From assembly GCF_000969905.1 (NCBI RefSeq), contig NZ_CP009520.1:248001-312000 (forward strand): a stretch of 64,000 nucleotides of DNA. Direction: 5' to 3'. The position numbers and the translations under genes were made by a program. The DNA comes from Methanosarcina vacuolata Z-761. Lineage in GTDB: Archaea > Halobacteriota > Methanosarcinia > Methanosarcinales > Methanosarcinaceae. Positions 29,340-40,264 of the stretch are shown in pieces (the stretch's first letter is position 1; every line of letters begins with the position of its first letter). The notes under the pieces are model-generated. The model was not told the DNA's origin and did not search any database. It worked only from the letters and a program-made list of their open reading frames with translations.

Positions 29340-30197
29340 TTATTCATGAGCATTTTTCGGATTCATCAGCTTTCCTAAACCTTCTCCAATCATATCAAAT
29401 GCCAGAACTACAATTAACAGCGATAATCCCGGGAAAAATGCAAGCCACCAGTATCCTGCTGAAAGATACCTCATAGATTCGGAAAGAATTATACCGATTG
29501 CCGGTTCATGCGGTGAAAGCCCAAACCCCAGGAATGTGACTGAAGCTTCGTGTAAAATCGCATGTGGAAACATTAAAATCGTGCCTAACAGTATCTGAGG
29601 AGCCAGATGAGGTAGAATGTGTTTTGTAGCTATCCACCATTTAGACCTGCCAAGATTCCTGGAGATCTGAATGTACTCCTGGGTTTTCAGCTGCTTGATT
29701 TCTGCTCTTACGACCCTTGTTAAGCTCGGCCAGTGCGTTAATGCAACTCCGATGATAACTCCTGTTGCTCCCCCTCCAATTCCTATGGAAATGAGAACTA
29801 TTAAAAGCAGGTGCGGAATTGAAAGAAAGAGGTCTACCAGCCAGGACACAAAGGTGTCTGCAGTTTTTCCTGCACTTGAAAGTAATCCTAAAATTACGGT
29901 CAATAGAGTGCTGATTATGGAAGCAAGCCCTCCAACCAATATGCTTAAACCCAGTCCTTCCAGAGTTCTTATAAACATGTCTCTTCCCATCCAATCTGTC
30001 CCGAATGGGTGTTCCATAGAAGGAGCGAGGTTTTTAGAGCCGAAATTGGTCTGTAGAGGTTCCTCGCCTAAAAAAACGCTGGAAGCCACAATTACAAGTA
30101 ATAAAAGTGAAGTGAAACCTATTATCAGAAGCGTTTTCTGCCTGAGATTTAGTCCTCTAAATAGTCCCCTGTTAACTGTCACAACAGCAGTGCTCAT
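29340..30197 (-). CDS. Peptide/nickel-type ABC permease (OppC/NikC-like)
   Basis: A 285-residue permease with about six helices. The N-terminal helix is followed by APSMEHPFGTDWMGRDMF, the usual OppC motif. LTHWPSLTRVVRAEIKQLKTQEY and a following helical stretch hold the EAA loop that contacts the ATPases. The start overlaps the end of the OppB-like gene by 4 bp. It transports oligopeptides, or metal chelates such as nickel, with the other subunits here. Confidence 0.93.
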   Translation of the reverse strand: MSTAVVTVNRGLFRGLNLRQKTLLIIGFTSLLLLVIVASSVFLGEEPLQTNFGSKNLAPSMEHPFGTDWMGRDMFIRTLEGLGLSILVGGLASIISTLLTVILGLLSSAGKTADTFVSWLVDLFLSIPHLLLIVLISIGIGGGATGVIIGVALTHWPSLTRVVRAEIKQLKTQEYIQISRNLGRSKWWIATKHILPHLAPQILLGTILMFPHAILHEASVTFLGFGLSPHEPAIGIILSESMRYLSAGYWWLAFFPGLSLLIVVLAFDMIGEGLGKLMNPKNAHE

Positions 30198-31186
30198 ATT
30201 AATGCCTCCTGTTGCTTTATCCTTGGGTCAACAAATTCATAGATGATATCAGCAATCAGGTTTCCGAAGAAAACAAAGAAAGTGCTGAAGATGACTATTC
30301 CCAAAAGAAGAGGTACATCGGATCTCAGTCCTGCTGCTACTGCAGCCTGTCCTATTCCGGGATATGAGAATACCTGTTCAACCAGGACTGTTCCCCCGAA
30401 AAGTTCACTGAATCCTAAAAACTGCAGGGTAATGGCCGGAAGTGCAACATTTCGAATTCCATGCCTCAATACAAGGTCCAGCCCATTTTCACCTCTTGCC
30501 TTTGCAAATAAGACGTAATCACTGGATAGAACTTCGATTAATTTTTCTCGAGTGAACATTGTAATTTTTGCAATGTCTAATAAACTCAAAGTTAGTGCAG
30601 GGAGAATTAAACGCTTAAACCATTCAAAAAACGTCACATTGTCGGCTGTAACTCCTATAGGGACACTTAATCCTATTGGGAACCAGCCCAGATATACTGA
30701 AAACACCATCAAAAGGATAAGTGCTAGCCAGAATGTTGGTGCAGCAGCCAGAGCGTAACAATAAATCTTTATCGCCTTATCGACCCACGTATCTTGCTTT
30801 GCACCAGCTATTATTCCTAAAACAAAACCCAGAATTCCTGAAAACAGCCATGAAATCCCCATCAGGGCGAGGGAAGCTGCAAATCGTTCTTTAATGACGT
30901 CAATAACTGGAATTCTATAAATCAGTGAAGTTCCAAAGTCTCCTTTAAGAATATCTCCAGCCCAGTTCAGGAATTTTTCCTGCGGAGGAGTATTAACCCC
31001 CCAGTATGCTTCAAGTTTAGCTTTGTGCTCTGCAGTTACTGGCATTTCCCCAATATAGGCTCTAACGGGATCTATAGGCGAATACTGGATAAGCATGAAA
31101 CTTGCAAGACAAACTATAATCAAAAGGCTTGTCAGTCGGAGGGCTTTTTTTCCGATGAAGCCCGCTATTTTTTCATTGTTTGACAC
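30194..31186 (-). CDS. Peptide/nickel-type ABC permease (OppB/NikB-like)
   Basis: A 330-residue permease. The N-terminal helix precedes IQYSPIDPVRAYIGEMPVT, a typical OppB/NikB start. The EAA-type segment is FAKARGENGLDLVLRHGIRNVALPA. It forms the second half of the membrane channel. It is the first of the four transporter genes downstream of the binding-protein genes. Confidence 0.93.
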   Translation of the reverse strand: MSNNEKIAGFIGKKALRLTSLLIIVCLASFMLIQYSPIDPVRAYIGEMPVTAEHKAKLEAYWGVNTPPQEKFLNWAGDILKGDFGTSLIYRIPVIDVIKERFAASLALMGISWLFSGILGFVLGIIAGAKQDTWVDKAIKIYCYALAAAPTFWLALILLMVFSVYLGWFPIGLSVPIGVTADNVTFFEWFKRLILPALTLSLLDIAKITMFTREKLIEVLSSDYVLFAKARGENGLDLVLRHGIRNVALPAITLQFLGFSELFGGTVLVEQVFSYPGIGQAAVAAGLRSDVPLLLGIVIFSTFFVFFGNLIADIIYEFVDPRIKQQEALI

Positions 31187-31462
31187 GCTACTCCCTCATA
31201 CGTAATTATTCTATAATGATGTCCATTTTAACGTGAATATCAGTCTGTGAACGGTGTCCAGGGGTTATTAGGAGTTTTTGCATTTTTTTAAGTAGAATGG
31301 AGTTAAATCTGGTAAAATAGTCATTTTATTGCTTTTTCCAATCAGTCACATTAAACCCGGCTGTGGATAAAAAGAAAGGAAAAAGTGAGTAGTTGAGCCT
31401 GCAAGATCAGAATTAAAGGCTCAGTTATTCACTATACCGGATTTATTGCTCGTTAACTATGG

Positions 31463-31555
31463 AATTGATTACTTGCTAATTACGAGATTGATTACTCGCT
31501 AATTACGAGATTGATTACTCGCTAATTACGAGATTGATTACTCGCGAACTGCAGG
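31463..31555. repeat. Tandem repeat, 23-bp unit x4
   Basis: Units begin ATTGATTACTCGCTAATTAC and end GAG. They sit in the gap between the binding-protein gene and the OppB-like gene, where 421 bp contain no other feature. Confidence 0.8.
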
Positions 31556-31607
31556 ATTAATCAACCATAATTACAGGATTAATCTCCATACTTTCAGGAT
31601 TAAGTCC

Positions 31608-33368
31608 TCATTTGGAAGTCGGGCTGTTTGTGTCTACTCTTTTCCATTCGTAGATATTTCCTAAAACATCTGCTCCTGCGTTTCTTTGTGGAGTACCCAT
31701 ATCCAGGGTTTCGTCTGCCATGTAGAGGTAATCAATCGTCACCAGCCATAACCATGTAGCATCTCCTGCTGGCCCAAAACCGGTATTTCCGTCATATGCA
31801 GCTAATTTCCAGTACTTTGTAGCCTGGTCCTGATCTGTAGACTTTAAAGCTGTTTCCAGATATCCGTCTACAACAGAGTTATTGTAAAGGCCGGGGTTTC
31901 TGTAGGTATCGTCGGCTTCTTTGCTGTGGTACTGCTGGTAGAGATTAAAGGTATCTATGCTGCTGTAAGCGTATAACACAGCGGAACTGTACTGGTTGGC
32001 ATATATTTCGTCCCAGCTTGCTCCTACAAGATCTATTTTTATGCCTAATTCTTTGGCCTGTTCGCTTACAGCTACCGATAGAGCTTGCCTTGTCTGGTCC
32101 GAAGCAGAGTAGTATAGCTTAAATTCGGCTTTTGTTCCGTTCTTCTCCCGAATTCCATCGCCGTCAGTGTCTTTCCAGCCTGCGTTTTCCAGTATTTTTT
32201 TGGCTTCTTCAGGATTTGAATCATTAACTTTCGCTTCAGGGTTCCCAAAGTTCCGCTGGTCTACTCCGGTGTATTCTACGGCTCCTTTTCCGTATATAAC
32301 TCCTTCAAGCAGGTTTTTTCTGTCTATACCGATGTTTAAGGCTTTTCTAATTGCTATGTCTGCTGTGACATTATTGCCTATTGGGTCTCCCTGAAGGCTT
32401 TTTTTGCCTGTGTTATTCTGCATAGGGAAGGATAGTCCCTGAGCTCTTGCTGCCGGAAGAGCTACTAACTTGTACCCATCCACGGTCTGGTTTGCATGGC
32501 TAATCTCAATCTCAGCTATGTCCAAATCCCCGGATTTTACTGCTGCAAGCGCAGTATCTTTATCCAAAAACAGCATGGTTATTTTTTTGAAGTACGGCTT
32601 TTTTCCATAGTAATTTTCGTTTAATTCTAAGATTGCCTGCTGGCCCTTATCCCATTCTACGAGTTTATATGGCCCAGACCCTATCGGATTGGACCCGTAG
32701 GTTTCTTTTTTGTATGCATGTTCTGGTACAATCCCAACGTATCTGAGTCTCCATATGAAACTGGACTGAGGTTCTTTCAGTTTGAATTCAACTGCAGTAT
32801 TATTTATTGCAGTGGCTTTTTCGAGATTGCTCATATCCAGTTCGGAGTTACTTCCAATTGCGGTATTAAACGTAAATGCCACATCTTCTGCAGTTAAGTT
32901 TTCACCGTCTGTAAACCTGACATCATCTCTTATATACACAGTCCAGTTTTTCCCATCCGAACTGACAGAATAATTCGTAGCAAGATCGTTTATTATGCTT
33001 CCATCATCAGCTGATTTAAAAAGAGTGCTCTGTATAAGTGGCTCAAAATTCACATGCCCGCACCCCCATCCCAGAAGGGGGTCAAATCCGGTTTCGGGTT
33101 CACCTGTATGTGAATTTACATTCACCACAAGTTCATCAGAGCTTTTAGAAGCCAGATCATCCGAGCCTCCGGAAACTGATTCCTCCGAATCCCCGGAAAC
33201 CGATTCATCCGAATTCCCTGAAACCAATTCACCCGAGCTCCCGGAAACCGATTCATCAGAAACCTGGGATGACGAGCTAATAGGACCGCCAATCGATGTT
33301 AAAATAAAAATAATCGCTATAATTATGATTACTGTCCCTATCAGTAGATACTGTTGTTTTTTCTGAAT
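31608..33368 (-). CDS. Family 5 substrate-binding protein (peptide/nickel type), paralogue 1
   Basis: About 586 residues, starting at a proposed AUU codon (33366-33368). GGAGGT lies at 33375-33380, 7 nt upstream. The resulting N-terminus (IQKKQQYLLIG, then a helix of Ile/Val/Ala) gives a membrane anchor. A Ser-rich linker with repeats such as DESVSGGS follows, then the binding domain with EPETGFDPLLGWG and YGSNPIGSGPYKLVEWDKGQQA. The first standard start, a TTG at 33227, would remove the anchor. It is a peptide/nickel-type binding protein attached to the outer membrane face. Confidence 0.87.
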   Translation of the reverse strand: MQKKQQYLLIGTVIIIIAIIFILTSIGGPISSSSQVSDESVSGSSGELVSGNSDESVSGDSEESVSGGSDDLASKSSDELVVNVNSHTGEPETGFDPLLGWGCGHVNFEPLIQSTLFKSADDGSIINDLATNYSVSSDGKNWTVYIRDDVRFTDGENLTAEDVAFTFNTAIGSNSELDMSNLEKATAINNTAVEFKLKEPQSSFIWRLRYVGIVPEHAYKKETYGSNPIGSGPYKLVEWDKGQQAILELNENYYGKKPYFKKITMLFLDKDTALAAVKSGDLDIAEIEISHANQTVDGYKLVALPAARAQGLSFPMQNNTGKKSLQGDPIGNNVTADIAIRKALNIGIDRKNLLEGVIYGKGAVEYTGVDQRNFGNPEAKVNDSNPEEAKKILENAGWKDTDGDGIREKNGTKAEFKLYYSASDQTRQALSVAVSEQAKELGIKIDLVGASWDEIYANQYSSAVLYAYSSIDTFNLYQQYHSKEADDTYRNPGLYNNSVVDGYLETALKSTDQDQATKYWKLAAYDGNTGFGPAGDATWLWLVTIDYLYMADETLDMGTPQRNAGADVLGNIYEWKRVDTNSPTSK

Positions 33369-33380
33369 CTGAATACCTCC
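33363..33380 (-). promoter_or_regulatory. Strong RBS with AUU start
   Basis: GGAGGT at 33375-33380 is followed after 7 nt by ATT CAG AAA. No ATG, GTG or TTG in this frame can encode the N-terminal membrane helix. The paralogue at 35548 has the same arrangement. Confidence 0.6.
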
Positions 33381-33553
33381 TCTATTTTACCAGAGTCCTG
33401 AACATTTAAGCAAAAATTGAACTATCAAGTAACGATTTTTAAACTTGACCAGATGATCCTGAATTTTGTATTAAATGTTATTTTCTTGATGAAACTTGAT
33501 AATTATATGTTACTTTTTTTAGTAAAGTTATGATATCTCAATTAAAACAATTT

Positions 33554-33590
33554 ACTATAAATACATTCCGAAATATATGTGTTACAAATT
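33554..33590 (-). promoter_or_regulatory. Conserved upstream element of binding-protein gene 1
   Basis: A 36-bp stretch (33555-33590) is identical at 33 of 36 positions to 35718-35753, upstream of the second binding-protein gene. Distance to the start is 187 bp here and 170 bp there. It holds an AT-rich box (AAATATATGT) in a partly palindromic setting, so it could be a shared promoter or operator. Confidence 0.55.
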
Positions 33591-33862
33591 CTTCGTTTTA
33601 AGTAATTTAGTAATACTGAATAGAAACTTTTGCGCGTTTTCTTGAATTTTCAAATAGTCGACGCGTTGAATACTGAAAAAAAGTATAAATTCTATCGATC
33701 CTGAAAAAGAGCAAAGGCAAAATATAAATTTCAATCAAATTTGCCAAAAAAGAGTCACACTGAGGAGTTTTTCATCCCCAGTTTTACTAAGAACTTTAAG
33801 GAATAGTTCTCAATCTTTCTAAGAGACTTTTATGACCGTTCCTTGAAAATCCAGATTTCAGT

Positions 33863-35548
33863 TTAATTTTCTGTACGTTTCCACTCCAGGATATTGCCGA
33901 AGATATCGGCACCATGAGGCTGAATTTTGGGAGTTCCGAAATCTATATCCTTGTCCATAATGTACATGTAATTGATAGTTGCAATCCAGAGCCAGGTAGC
34001 GTCTCCTTTTTCTGAAAATCCTGTTGTTCCATCCCAGGCAGCCAGTTGCCAGTTTTTATTGGCAGTATCCTCATCAGTGCTGGTTATGGCTGTCCTTAGA
34101 TAGTTATCCACGACCGAATTGTTGTACAGTATTATATTGTTGTAGTTTGCAGGGTCATAGCTTTTGCTGTAGTATTTCAGGTATAAGTCAGTCGGGTCCA
34201 GTGTGCCGAAACCGAAAATTACCGGAGTTGAATGCGCCAGAGTGTCAATCTCATCCCAGCTCTTACCCTCGACTTTAATGTTTATTCCCAGTTTTTTAGC
34301 TTCCTCGCTCAATGCAACGGATAATGCTTGCCTTTCCTGGGCGCCTGAGTAATATAATAATGTAAATTCTGCTTTCGTCCCATTCTTTTCAAGGATACCA
34401 TCACTGTCGGTATCTTCCCAGCCGGCGTCTGCTAATATTTTCTTTGCTTCGTCTACTTTTCCGTCTTCGAATATAGCTTCCTTATTGCCCCAGGGCAGTT
34501 TGTCCACTCCAGTAAATTCCTCTTCACCCTGCCCGTTTAATGCACCATCGATTAAGGTCTGTCTGTTTATTCCGATATTCAGGGCTTTTCTTATCGCAGG
34601 ATCGGAGGTTACATTATTTCCGATTGAATAGCCATTTTCCGTTTTCTTTCCTGTGTCGGGTTGCATCGGGAAAGTTATACCACGAGCATCAATGGAACTA
34701 AGAGACACTATTTTCATTCCATCTACTTTTTGATTAGCGTATGAGGATGGAATTTCAGCTACGTCGACCTGTCCTGATTTAGCTGCTGCGAAAGCTGTGT
34801 CGGACTGCATGAAGAGTAAAGTTAATTTTTTAAAGTACGGTTTCTGGCCATAATAATCCGGGTTTGCTTCAAAGATTGCCTGCTGGCCTTTATCCCATTC
34901 TACGAATCGGTATGGGCCAGACCCGATTGGATGTTCTCCGTAAGTCTCATTGTAAGCATGTTCAGGCACAATCCCGACAGCTGCAAGCTTGTGAATGAAA
35001 GTCGTCTGCGGGTCGTTTAATGTGAATTCAACCGTGTAGTTATCGAGGGCTACAGCATTTTTCAAAACTGAGAGATCGACTCCACTCGAATTTGCCGCAG
35101 TGTTAAATGTGAATGCTACGTCCCTTGCCGTTAAGGGCACTCCATCATGGAATTTAACGTCATTCCTTACATCAACAGTCCAGGTAAACCCATCGTCACT
35201 GACAGAGTAGTTTGTAGCTAAATCATTGATCAGAGATCCATTACTGTCCTTTTCAAAAAGAGTACTTTGAACCAGCGGCTCACGACTATAACCCCATCCT
35301 GTAATCGGGTTAAAACCTGTTTCCGGTTCTCCGCCATGTGTCCCTATGGCTGCCACCAGCTCGTCCGAGCCCTGGGAAGTTGATACATTCGAATCTCCGG
35401 AAGCTAACTCATTCGAACCTCCGGATACTGCTTCATCCGATACCCCTGAAGCCGGATTGTCGGTCTCATTTCCCGGAATGAAAGCAATAGCCGCTACAAT
35501 AATTATGGCTATTAAACCTATCAAGAGATATTGCTGATTTTTCTGGAT
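33863..35548 (-). CDS. Family 5 substrate-binding protein (peptide/nickel type), paralogue 2
   Basis: About 561 residues, starting at a proposed AUC codon (35546-35548) with GGAGG 7 nt upstream (35556-35560). The N-terminus (IQKNQQYLLIG) matches paralogue 1, then comes a helix (LIAIIIVAAIAFI). A Ser/Gly-rich linker is followed by GGEPETGFNPITGWG and HPIGSGPYRFVEWDKGQQA. It shares the binding fold with paralogue 1 but differs throughout, so substrate ranges may differ. The standard TTG at 35524 would leave only part of the anchor helix exposed. Confidence 0.88.
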   Translation of the reverse strand: MQKNQQYLLIGLIAIIIVAAIAFIPGNETDNPASGVSDEAVSGGSNELASGDSNVSTSQGSDELVAAIGTHGGEPETGFNPITGWGYSREPLVQSTLFEKDSNGSLINDLATNYSVSDDGFTWTVDVRNDVKFHDGVPLTARDVAFTFNTAANSSGVDLSVLKNAVALDNYTVEFTLNDPQTTFIHKLAAVGIVPEHAYNETYGEHPIGSGPYRFVEWDKGQQAIFEANPDYYGQKPYFKKLTLLFMQSDTAFAAAKSGQVDVAEIPSSYANQKVDGMKIVSLSSIDARGITFPMQPDTGKKTENGYSIGNNVTSDPAIRKALNIGINRQTLIDGALNGQGEEEFTGVDKLPWGNKEAIFEDGKVDEAKKILADAGWEDTDSDGILEKNGTKAEFTLLYYSGAQERQALSVALSEEAKKLGINIKVEGKSWDEIDTLAHSTPVIFGFGTLDPTDLYLKYYSKSYDPANYNNIILYNNSVVDNYLRTAITSTDEDTANKNWQLAAWDGTTGFSEKGDATWLWIATINYMYIMDKDIDFGTPKIQPHGADIFGNILEWKRTEN

Positions 35549-35560
35549 TAAAATTCCTCC
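35546..35560 (-). promoter_or_regulatory. Strong RBS with AUC start
   Basis: GGAGG at 35556-35560 is followed after 7 nt by ATC CAG AAA. The spacing and first three codons match the sibling gene at 33368. Confidence 0.6.
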
Positions 35561-35717
35561 TTTCTCGTAGTTATATTAAATTACTGCAATATTGTCGCCT
35601 ATCAGTAGTGTTTTCAGTAATCTCAAATCAGTTAAATAACACGTTTCTGAGAAAACATAATTGTATAGTAATACTTTTTTGATAAAAATTAAGATGAATT
35701 AGACTAAACCTGTTTTG

Positions 35718-35753
35718 CTATAAATACATTCCTAAATATATGTAATACAAATT
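35718..35753 (-). promoter_or_regulatory. Conserved upstream element of binding-protein gene 2
   Basis: This is the second copy of the 36-bp element, 33 of 36 identical to that upstream of the first binding-protein gene. It lies 170 bp before the AUC start. Confidence 0.55.
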
Positions 35754-35899
35754 AGTAATTATATAAAATTAAATAATACAAAATAATATTTAATTCGTTT
35801 GTTAGTTTTGGATCAATTCGGGTTCTGGATGAAAAAATAGTTTAAATTTGGTGTTTTTAAAAAATAACTAAAGTATTGCTGGATTAGGTCAGTCTTTGA

Positions 35900-36091
35900 A
35901 TCTATTTAAAACGACTTAAAATACAAAAGTTAAATAGAAAGAAAGGCATATACCAGAATGTTTCCAAACTGCTAGAAAACCTGTTTTTCTTGTATTTATA
36001 AAGGGTTTGATAATTTTCCAGCAAGAATTTTAGCCCCCAAATTGGGCTCATTTCAGGCCTTTTCTAGCCAAATAACGGAAATTTTTGCCCT
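35900..36091 (+). promoter_or_regulatory. Leader of CRISPR-1
   Basis: An AT-rich leader-like segment with a TATA-like TTTATAAA near 35995 and a short inverted repeat (AGCCC at 36032 with GGGCT at 36044). The repeats end in ATTGAAAC, which in CRISPRs of this kind marks the distal end of each repeat, so the leader should be on this side. The far end of the array carries decayed repeats, as expected. Confidence 0.55.
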
Positions 36092-39000
36092 ATTCGTGAG
36101 CAAGATCCACTAAAACAAGGATTGAAACTATATACTTTGAAACCTATTACTATATACTGAAAGAATTCGTGAGCAAGATCCACTAAAACAAGGATTGAAA
36201 CTATTTCTTTTTTAGAAACAGATGACAATTTCCGTGAATTCGTGAGCAAGATCCACTAAAACAAGGATTGAAACTTCCCCACGCTCGCTGCTGCAATCGG
36301 AACAGTCGGTAATTCGTGAGCAAGATCCACTAAAACAAGGATTGAAACCATCACCATCAACGGCAATATGGACAGCGACTTTTGATTCGTGAGCAAGATC
36401 CACTAAAACAAGGATTGAAACCTACTGTAAGAGAGACTGTGATATACTCGATAAGGCTTATTCGTGAGCAAGATCCACTAAAACAAGGATTGAAACTAAA
36501 AGATCATGGGTTTCGATGGGGGGGGTTTGACGTATTCGTGAGCAAGATCCACTAAAACAAGGATTGAAACCTTATATGATACTGTAGTATAGTAGTATTG
36601 TAGTATTCGTGAGCAAGATCCACTAAAACAAGGATTGAAACGTTTTAGAAACTGATTTAACTCTACCAGCATATAAATTCGTGAGCAAGATCCACTAAAA
36701 CAAGGATTGAAACCCTTCTCCAGTATCCCACTTAGAATCCGATCTGGGAATTCGTGAGCAAGATCCACTAAAACAAGGATTGAAACCGATCATGACAAAA
36801 TCAAAAAAGGTTTCTTGGATGGAAAAACAATTCGTGAGCAAGATCCACTAAAACAAGGATTGAAACTACACTTCTGTCCTTTCTTTGCGCCGGGAATAGC
36901 GGATTCGTGAGCAAGATCCACTAAAACAAGGATTGAAACTACCTGTATATGTTGAAGAAACGGAACCCGAATAAAATTCGTGAGCAAGATCCACTAAAAC
37001 AAGGATTGAAACAGAGTATCTAAAACTGTTCGAAAGAATCGGCAATATATTCGTGAGCAAGATCCACTAAAACAAGGATTGAAACTAAAATCCAAGTCAT
37101 CTTGGGATAAACTGATGCTGGATTCGTGAGCAAGATCCACTAAAACAAGGATTGAAACACATATTTTCACAATATTGTCCATCATTTGGCCAAATTCGTG
37201 AGCAAGATCCACTAAAACAAGGATTGAAACTCAACTACAAGGAAATTTAACCCCATACTTAAAAAAAATTCGTGAGCAAGATCCACTAAAACAAGGATTG
37301 AAACCAGTCAAGTTTAACGGTAATATTCCGCTTTTACCCTATTCGTGAGCAAGATCCACTAAAACAAGGATTGAAACAACGACAGGCACTCGCAGATGAA
37401 CTTGAGAAGTATTCGTGAGCAAGATCCACTAAAACAAGGATTGAAACAGACCAAACCCAAAACACCAAACCCGATAACCAATATTCGTGAGCAAGATCCA
37501 CTAAAACAAGGATTGAAACGTTACCCAGACTTCCCGAACTCCAGTTCCTACCATCATTCGTGAGCAAGATCCACTAAAACAAGGATTGAAACTGTTTTCC
37601 ACCCCTAACGTAACTTTGATCCCTCTTATTCGTGAGCAAGATCCACTAAAACAAGGATTGAAACATTAGAGGTTGATAGACTTTGTTTTTCTCTATTATA
37701 TTCGTGAGCAAGATCCACTAAAACAAGGATTGAAACTTATTGACCTCCAGCATACGCTTTTTACGCCGGTGAATTCGTGAGCAAGATCCACTAAAACAAG
37801 GATTGAAACGGATCTGAATTGCCGTATATGGTACAGGGTTAGATTCGTGAGCAAGATCCACTAAAACAAGGATTGAAACACGTTGTTGTATGATGCTGTT
37901 GCATTTGCGTCGTTATTCGTGAGCAAGATCCACTAAAACAAGGATTGAAACTTTCTAAAAAATCTGATGAAAGAACCTGTTACCTTATTCGTGAGCAAGA
38001 TCCACTAAAACAAGGATTGAAACTCAAATCTGTTAACATTTTTCTCACCTGAAAATTAATTCGTGAGCAAGATCCACTAAAACAAGGATTGAAACTTTTC
38101 TAAAACTCCGCACCACTCACAAACATATGTTTCCATCTTTTATTCGTGAGCAAGATCCACTAAAACAAGGATTGAAACAATAGCACACCAACTTTAGTAA
38201 TATTATACATTAAATTCGTGAGCAAGATCCACTAAAACAAGGATTGAAACCTTATGTAATTCATATTGTGATTGCGATATGTATAATTATTCGTGAGCAA
38301 GATCCACTAAAACAAGGATTGAAACTCGTGTTCATTACATCACCTCCCTGTGTAGTAAATATATTCGTGAGCAAGATCCACTAAAACAAGGATTGAAACA
38401 TTTCCATCATGAATAATATAATAGATCCATTTTTATATTCGTGAGCAAGATCCACTAAAACAAGGATTGAAACCTGTTGGCGCATCTGGAAAAATTACAC
38501 AAATTGTTATTCGTGAGCAAGATCCACTAAAACAAGGATTGAAACCTTGCTTTGATGTTTTGATGAGCAAGTGCTCTACTATTCGTGAGCAAGATCCACT
38601 AAAACAAGGATTGAAACTTCAGAGTTCCCGTATCATCGGTTGCTGTTTTAACGATTCGTGAGCAAGATCCACTAAAACAAGGATTGAAACCATTTGGAAA
38701 AAACAGATTGAGAGGGCATTATATGACATTCGTGAGCAAGATCCACTAAAACAAGGATTGAAACATCTGTTGTAATTTTTTATCTCCTGAGCCTTCAGGA
38801 TTCGTGAGCAAGATCCACTAAAACAAGGATTGAAACAACCCCCTTCTAATTTTGGAGATCCCCTGGTATAATTCGTGAGCAAGATCCACTAAAACAAGGA
38901 TTGAAACCTAAGACTAAGATTGCTGAGTTCTCGGGTATTCCGGTTATTCGTGAGCAAGATCCACTAAAACAAGGATTGAAACATCTGTTGTAATTTTTTA

Positions 39001-40006
39001 TCTCCTGAGCCTTCAGGATTCGTGAGCAAGATCCACTAAAACAAGGATTGAAACTTGTTTGACCGTCCACATCAATCCATGAAATAACATATTCGTGAGC
39101 AAGATCCACTAAAACAAGGATTGAAACCGTCAGATTCACCTAGAAAAAGGATTTCAGGGAAAATTCGTGAGCAAGATCCACTAAAACAAGGATTGAAACT
39201 TGTTTGACCGTCCACATCAATCCATGAAATAACATATTCGTGAGCAAGATCCACTAAAACAAGGATTGAAACCAACCTACCTTATCTGCTATTTCTCGGG
39301 TTTTCTGCATTCGTGAGCAAGATCCACTAAAACAAGGATTGAAACTCGTGATCGAGTACTCGTTTTGCTCCTTTTCGGTTATTCGTGAGCAAGATCCACT
39401 AAAACAAGGATTGAAACCAACCTACCTTATCTGCTATTTCTCGGGTTTTCTGCATTCGTGAGCAAGATCCACTAAAACAAGGATTGAAACTCGTGATCGA
39501 GTACTCGTTTTGCTCCTTTTCGGTTATTCGTGAGCAAGATCCACTAAAACAAGGATTGAAACTTTAAACAATGTTATGAAATTTGTATGACTTTTTGGGT
39601 ATTCGTGAGCAAGATCCACTAAAACAAGGATTGAAACTATTAATAATAGATGATTGCATTAATATTAATAAAATTCGTGAGCAAGATCCACTAAAACAAG
39701 GATTGAAACCATTCAATATAGTCTAATATGTGTTTTCCATCAGCTATTCGTGAGCAAGATCCACTAAAACAAGGATTGAAACTGTATTATCAGTACCGCT
39801 GTCACTACCCGAGCAACCAAATTCGTGAGCAAGATCCACTAAAACAAGGATTGAAACACAATATACTCTTCTTGAGCAGTAAGTATACGTTCTTATTCGT
39901 GAGCAAGATCCACTAAAACAAGGATTGAAACATTACACCATTTTCGAGTTGTGGAACTCTTTTTACAACATTCGTGAGCAAGATCCACTAAAACAAGGAT
40001 TGAAAC
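36092..40006 (+). CRISPR. CRISPR array 1, 54 repeats, 37-bp unit
   Basis: I count 54 repeats of 37 bp that look identical: they begin ATTCGTGAGCAAGATCC and end AAGGATTGAAAC. The 53 spacers are 34-38 bp, and the mean repeat start spacing is about 73 bp. Spacers near the 3' end are duplicated: a 35-bp spacer at 38765 and 38983, a 36-bp spacer at 39055 and 39200, and a two-spacer block at 39273 repeated at 39418. Transcription probably runs on the plus strand. The only processing enzyme visible is the Cas6 further downstream. Confidence 0.98.
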
Positions 40007-40042
40007 TCGAAAAACCGGGATACGGCGAAGCCCGGATATTTT

Positions 40043-40114
40043 ATTCGTGAGAAACAAAGTTTGCACGCATGGAATATGCGAGAGATAGACTTTTTTCAAC
40101 ATTTTATTCATGAG
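40043..40114 (+). repeat. Decayed CRISPR repeat remnants
   Basis: After the last full repeat (ends 40006) come a 36-bp spacer-like stretch and then ATTCGTGAG at 40043 and ATTCATGAG at 40106. Both keep only the first nine bases of the repeat. They look like the eroded old end of array 1. Confidence 0.55.
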
Positions 40115-40264
40115 ACATACGGGAAGATGGTTTGAAATTTTTAGAAATTGATCTATAGATGACTGTTTGGAGACAATCAAGGTTTTTTTCCACTTTCAGT
40201 CATGAAAGAAATTCATTCACATGTTACCTGTTTTGTCCGCTTTAAGGTAATTATTGAAGAGCAT

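Noticed and set aside
36064-40180. Many 60-97-residue frames with FNPCFSGSCSR and ILVLVDLAHE
   Set aside because: These are translations of the CRISPR repeats, not proteins.
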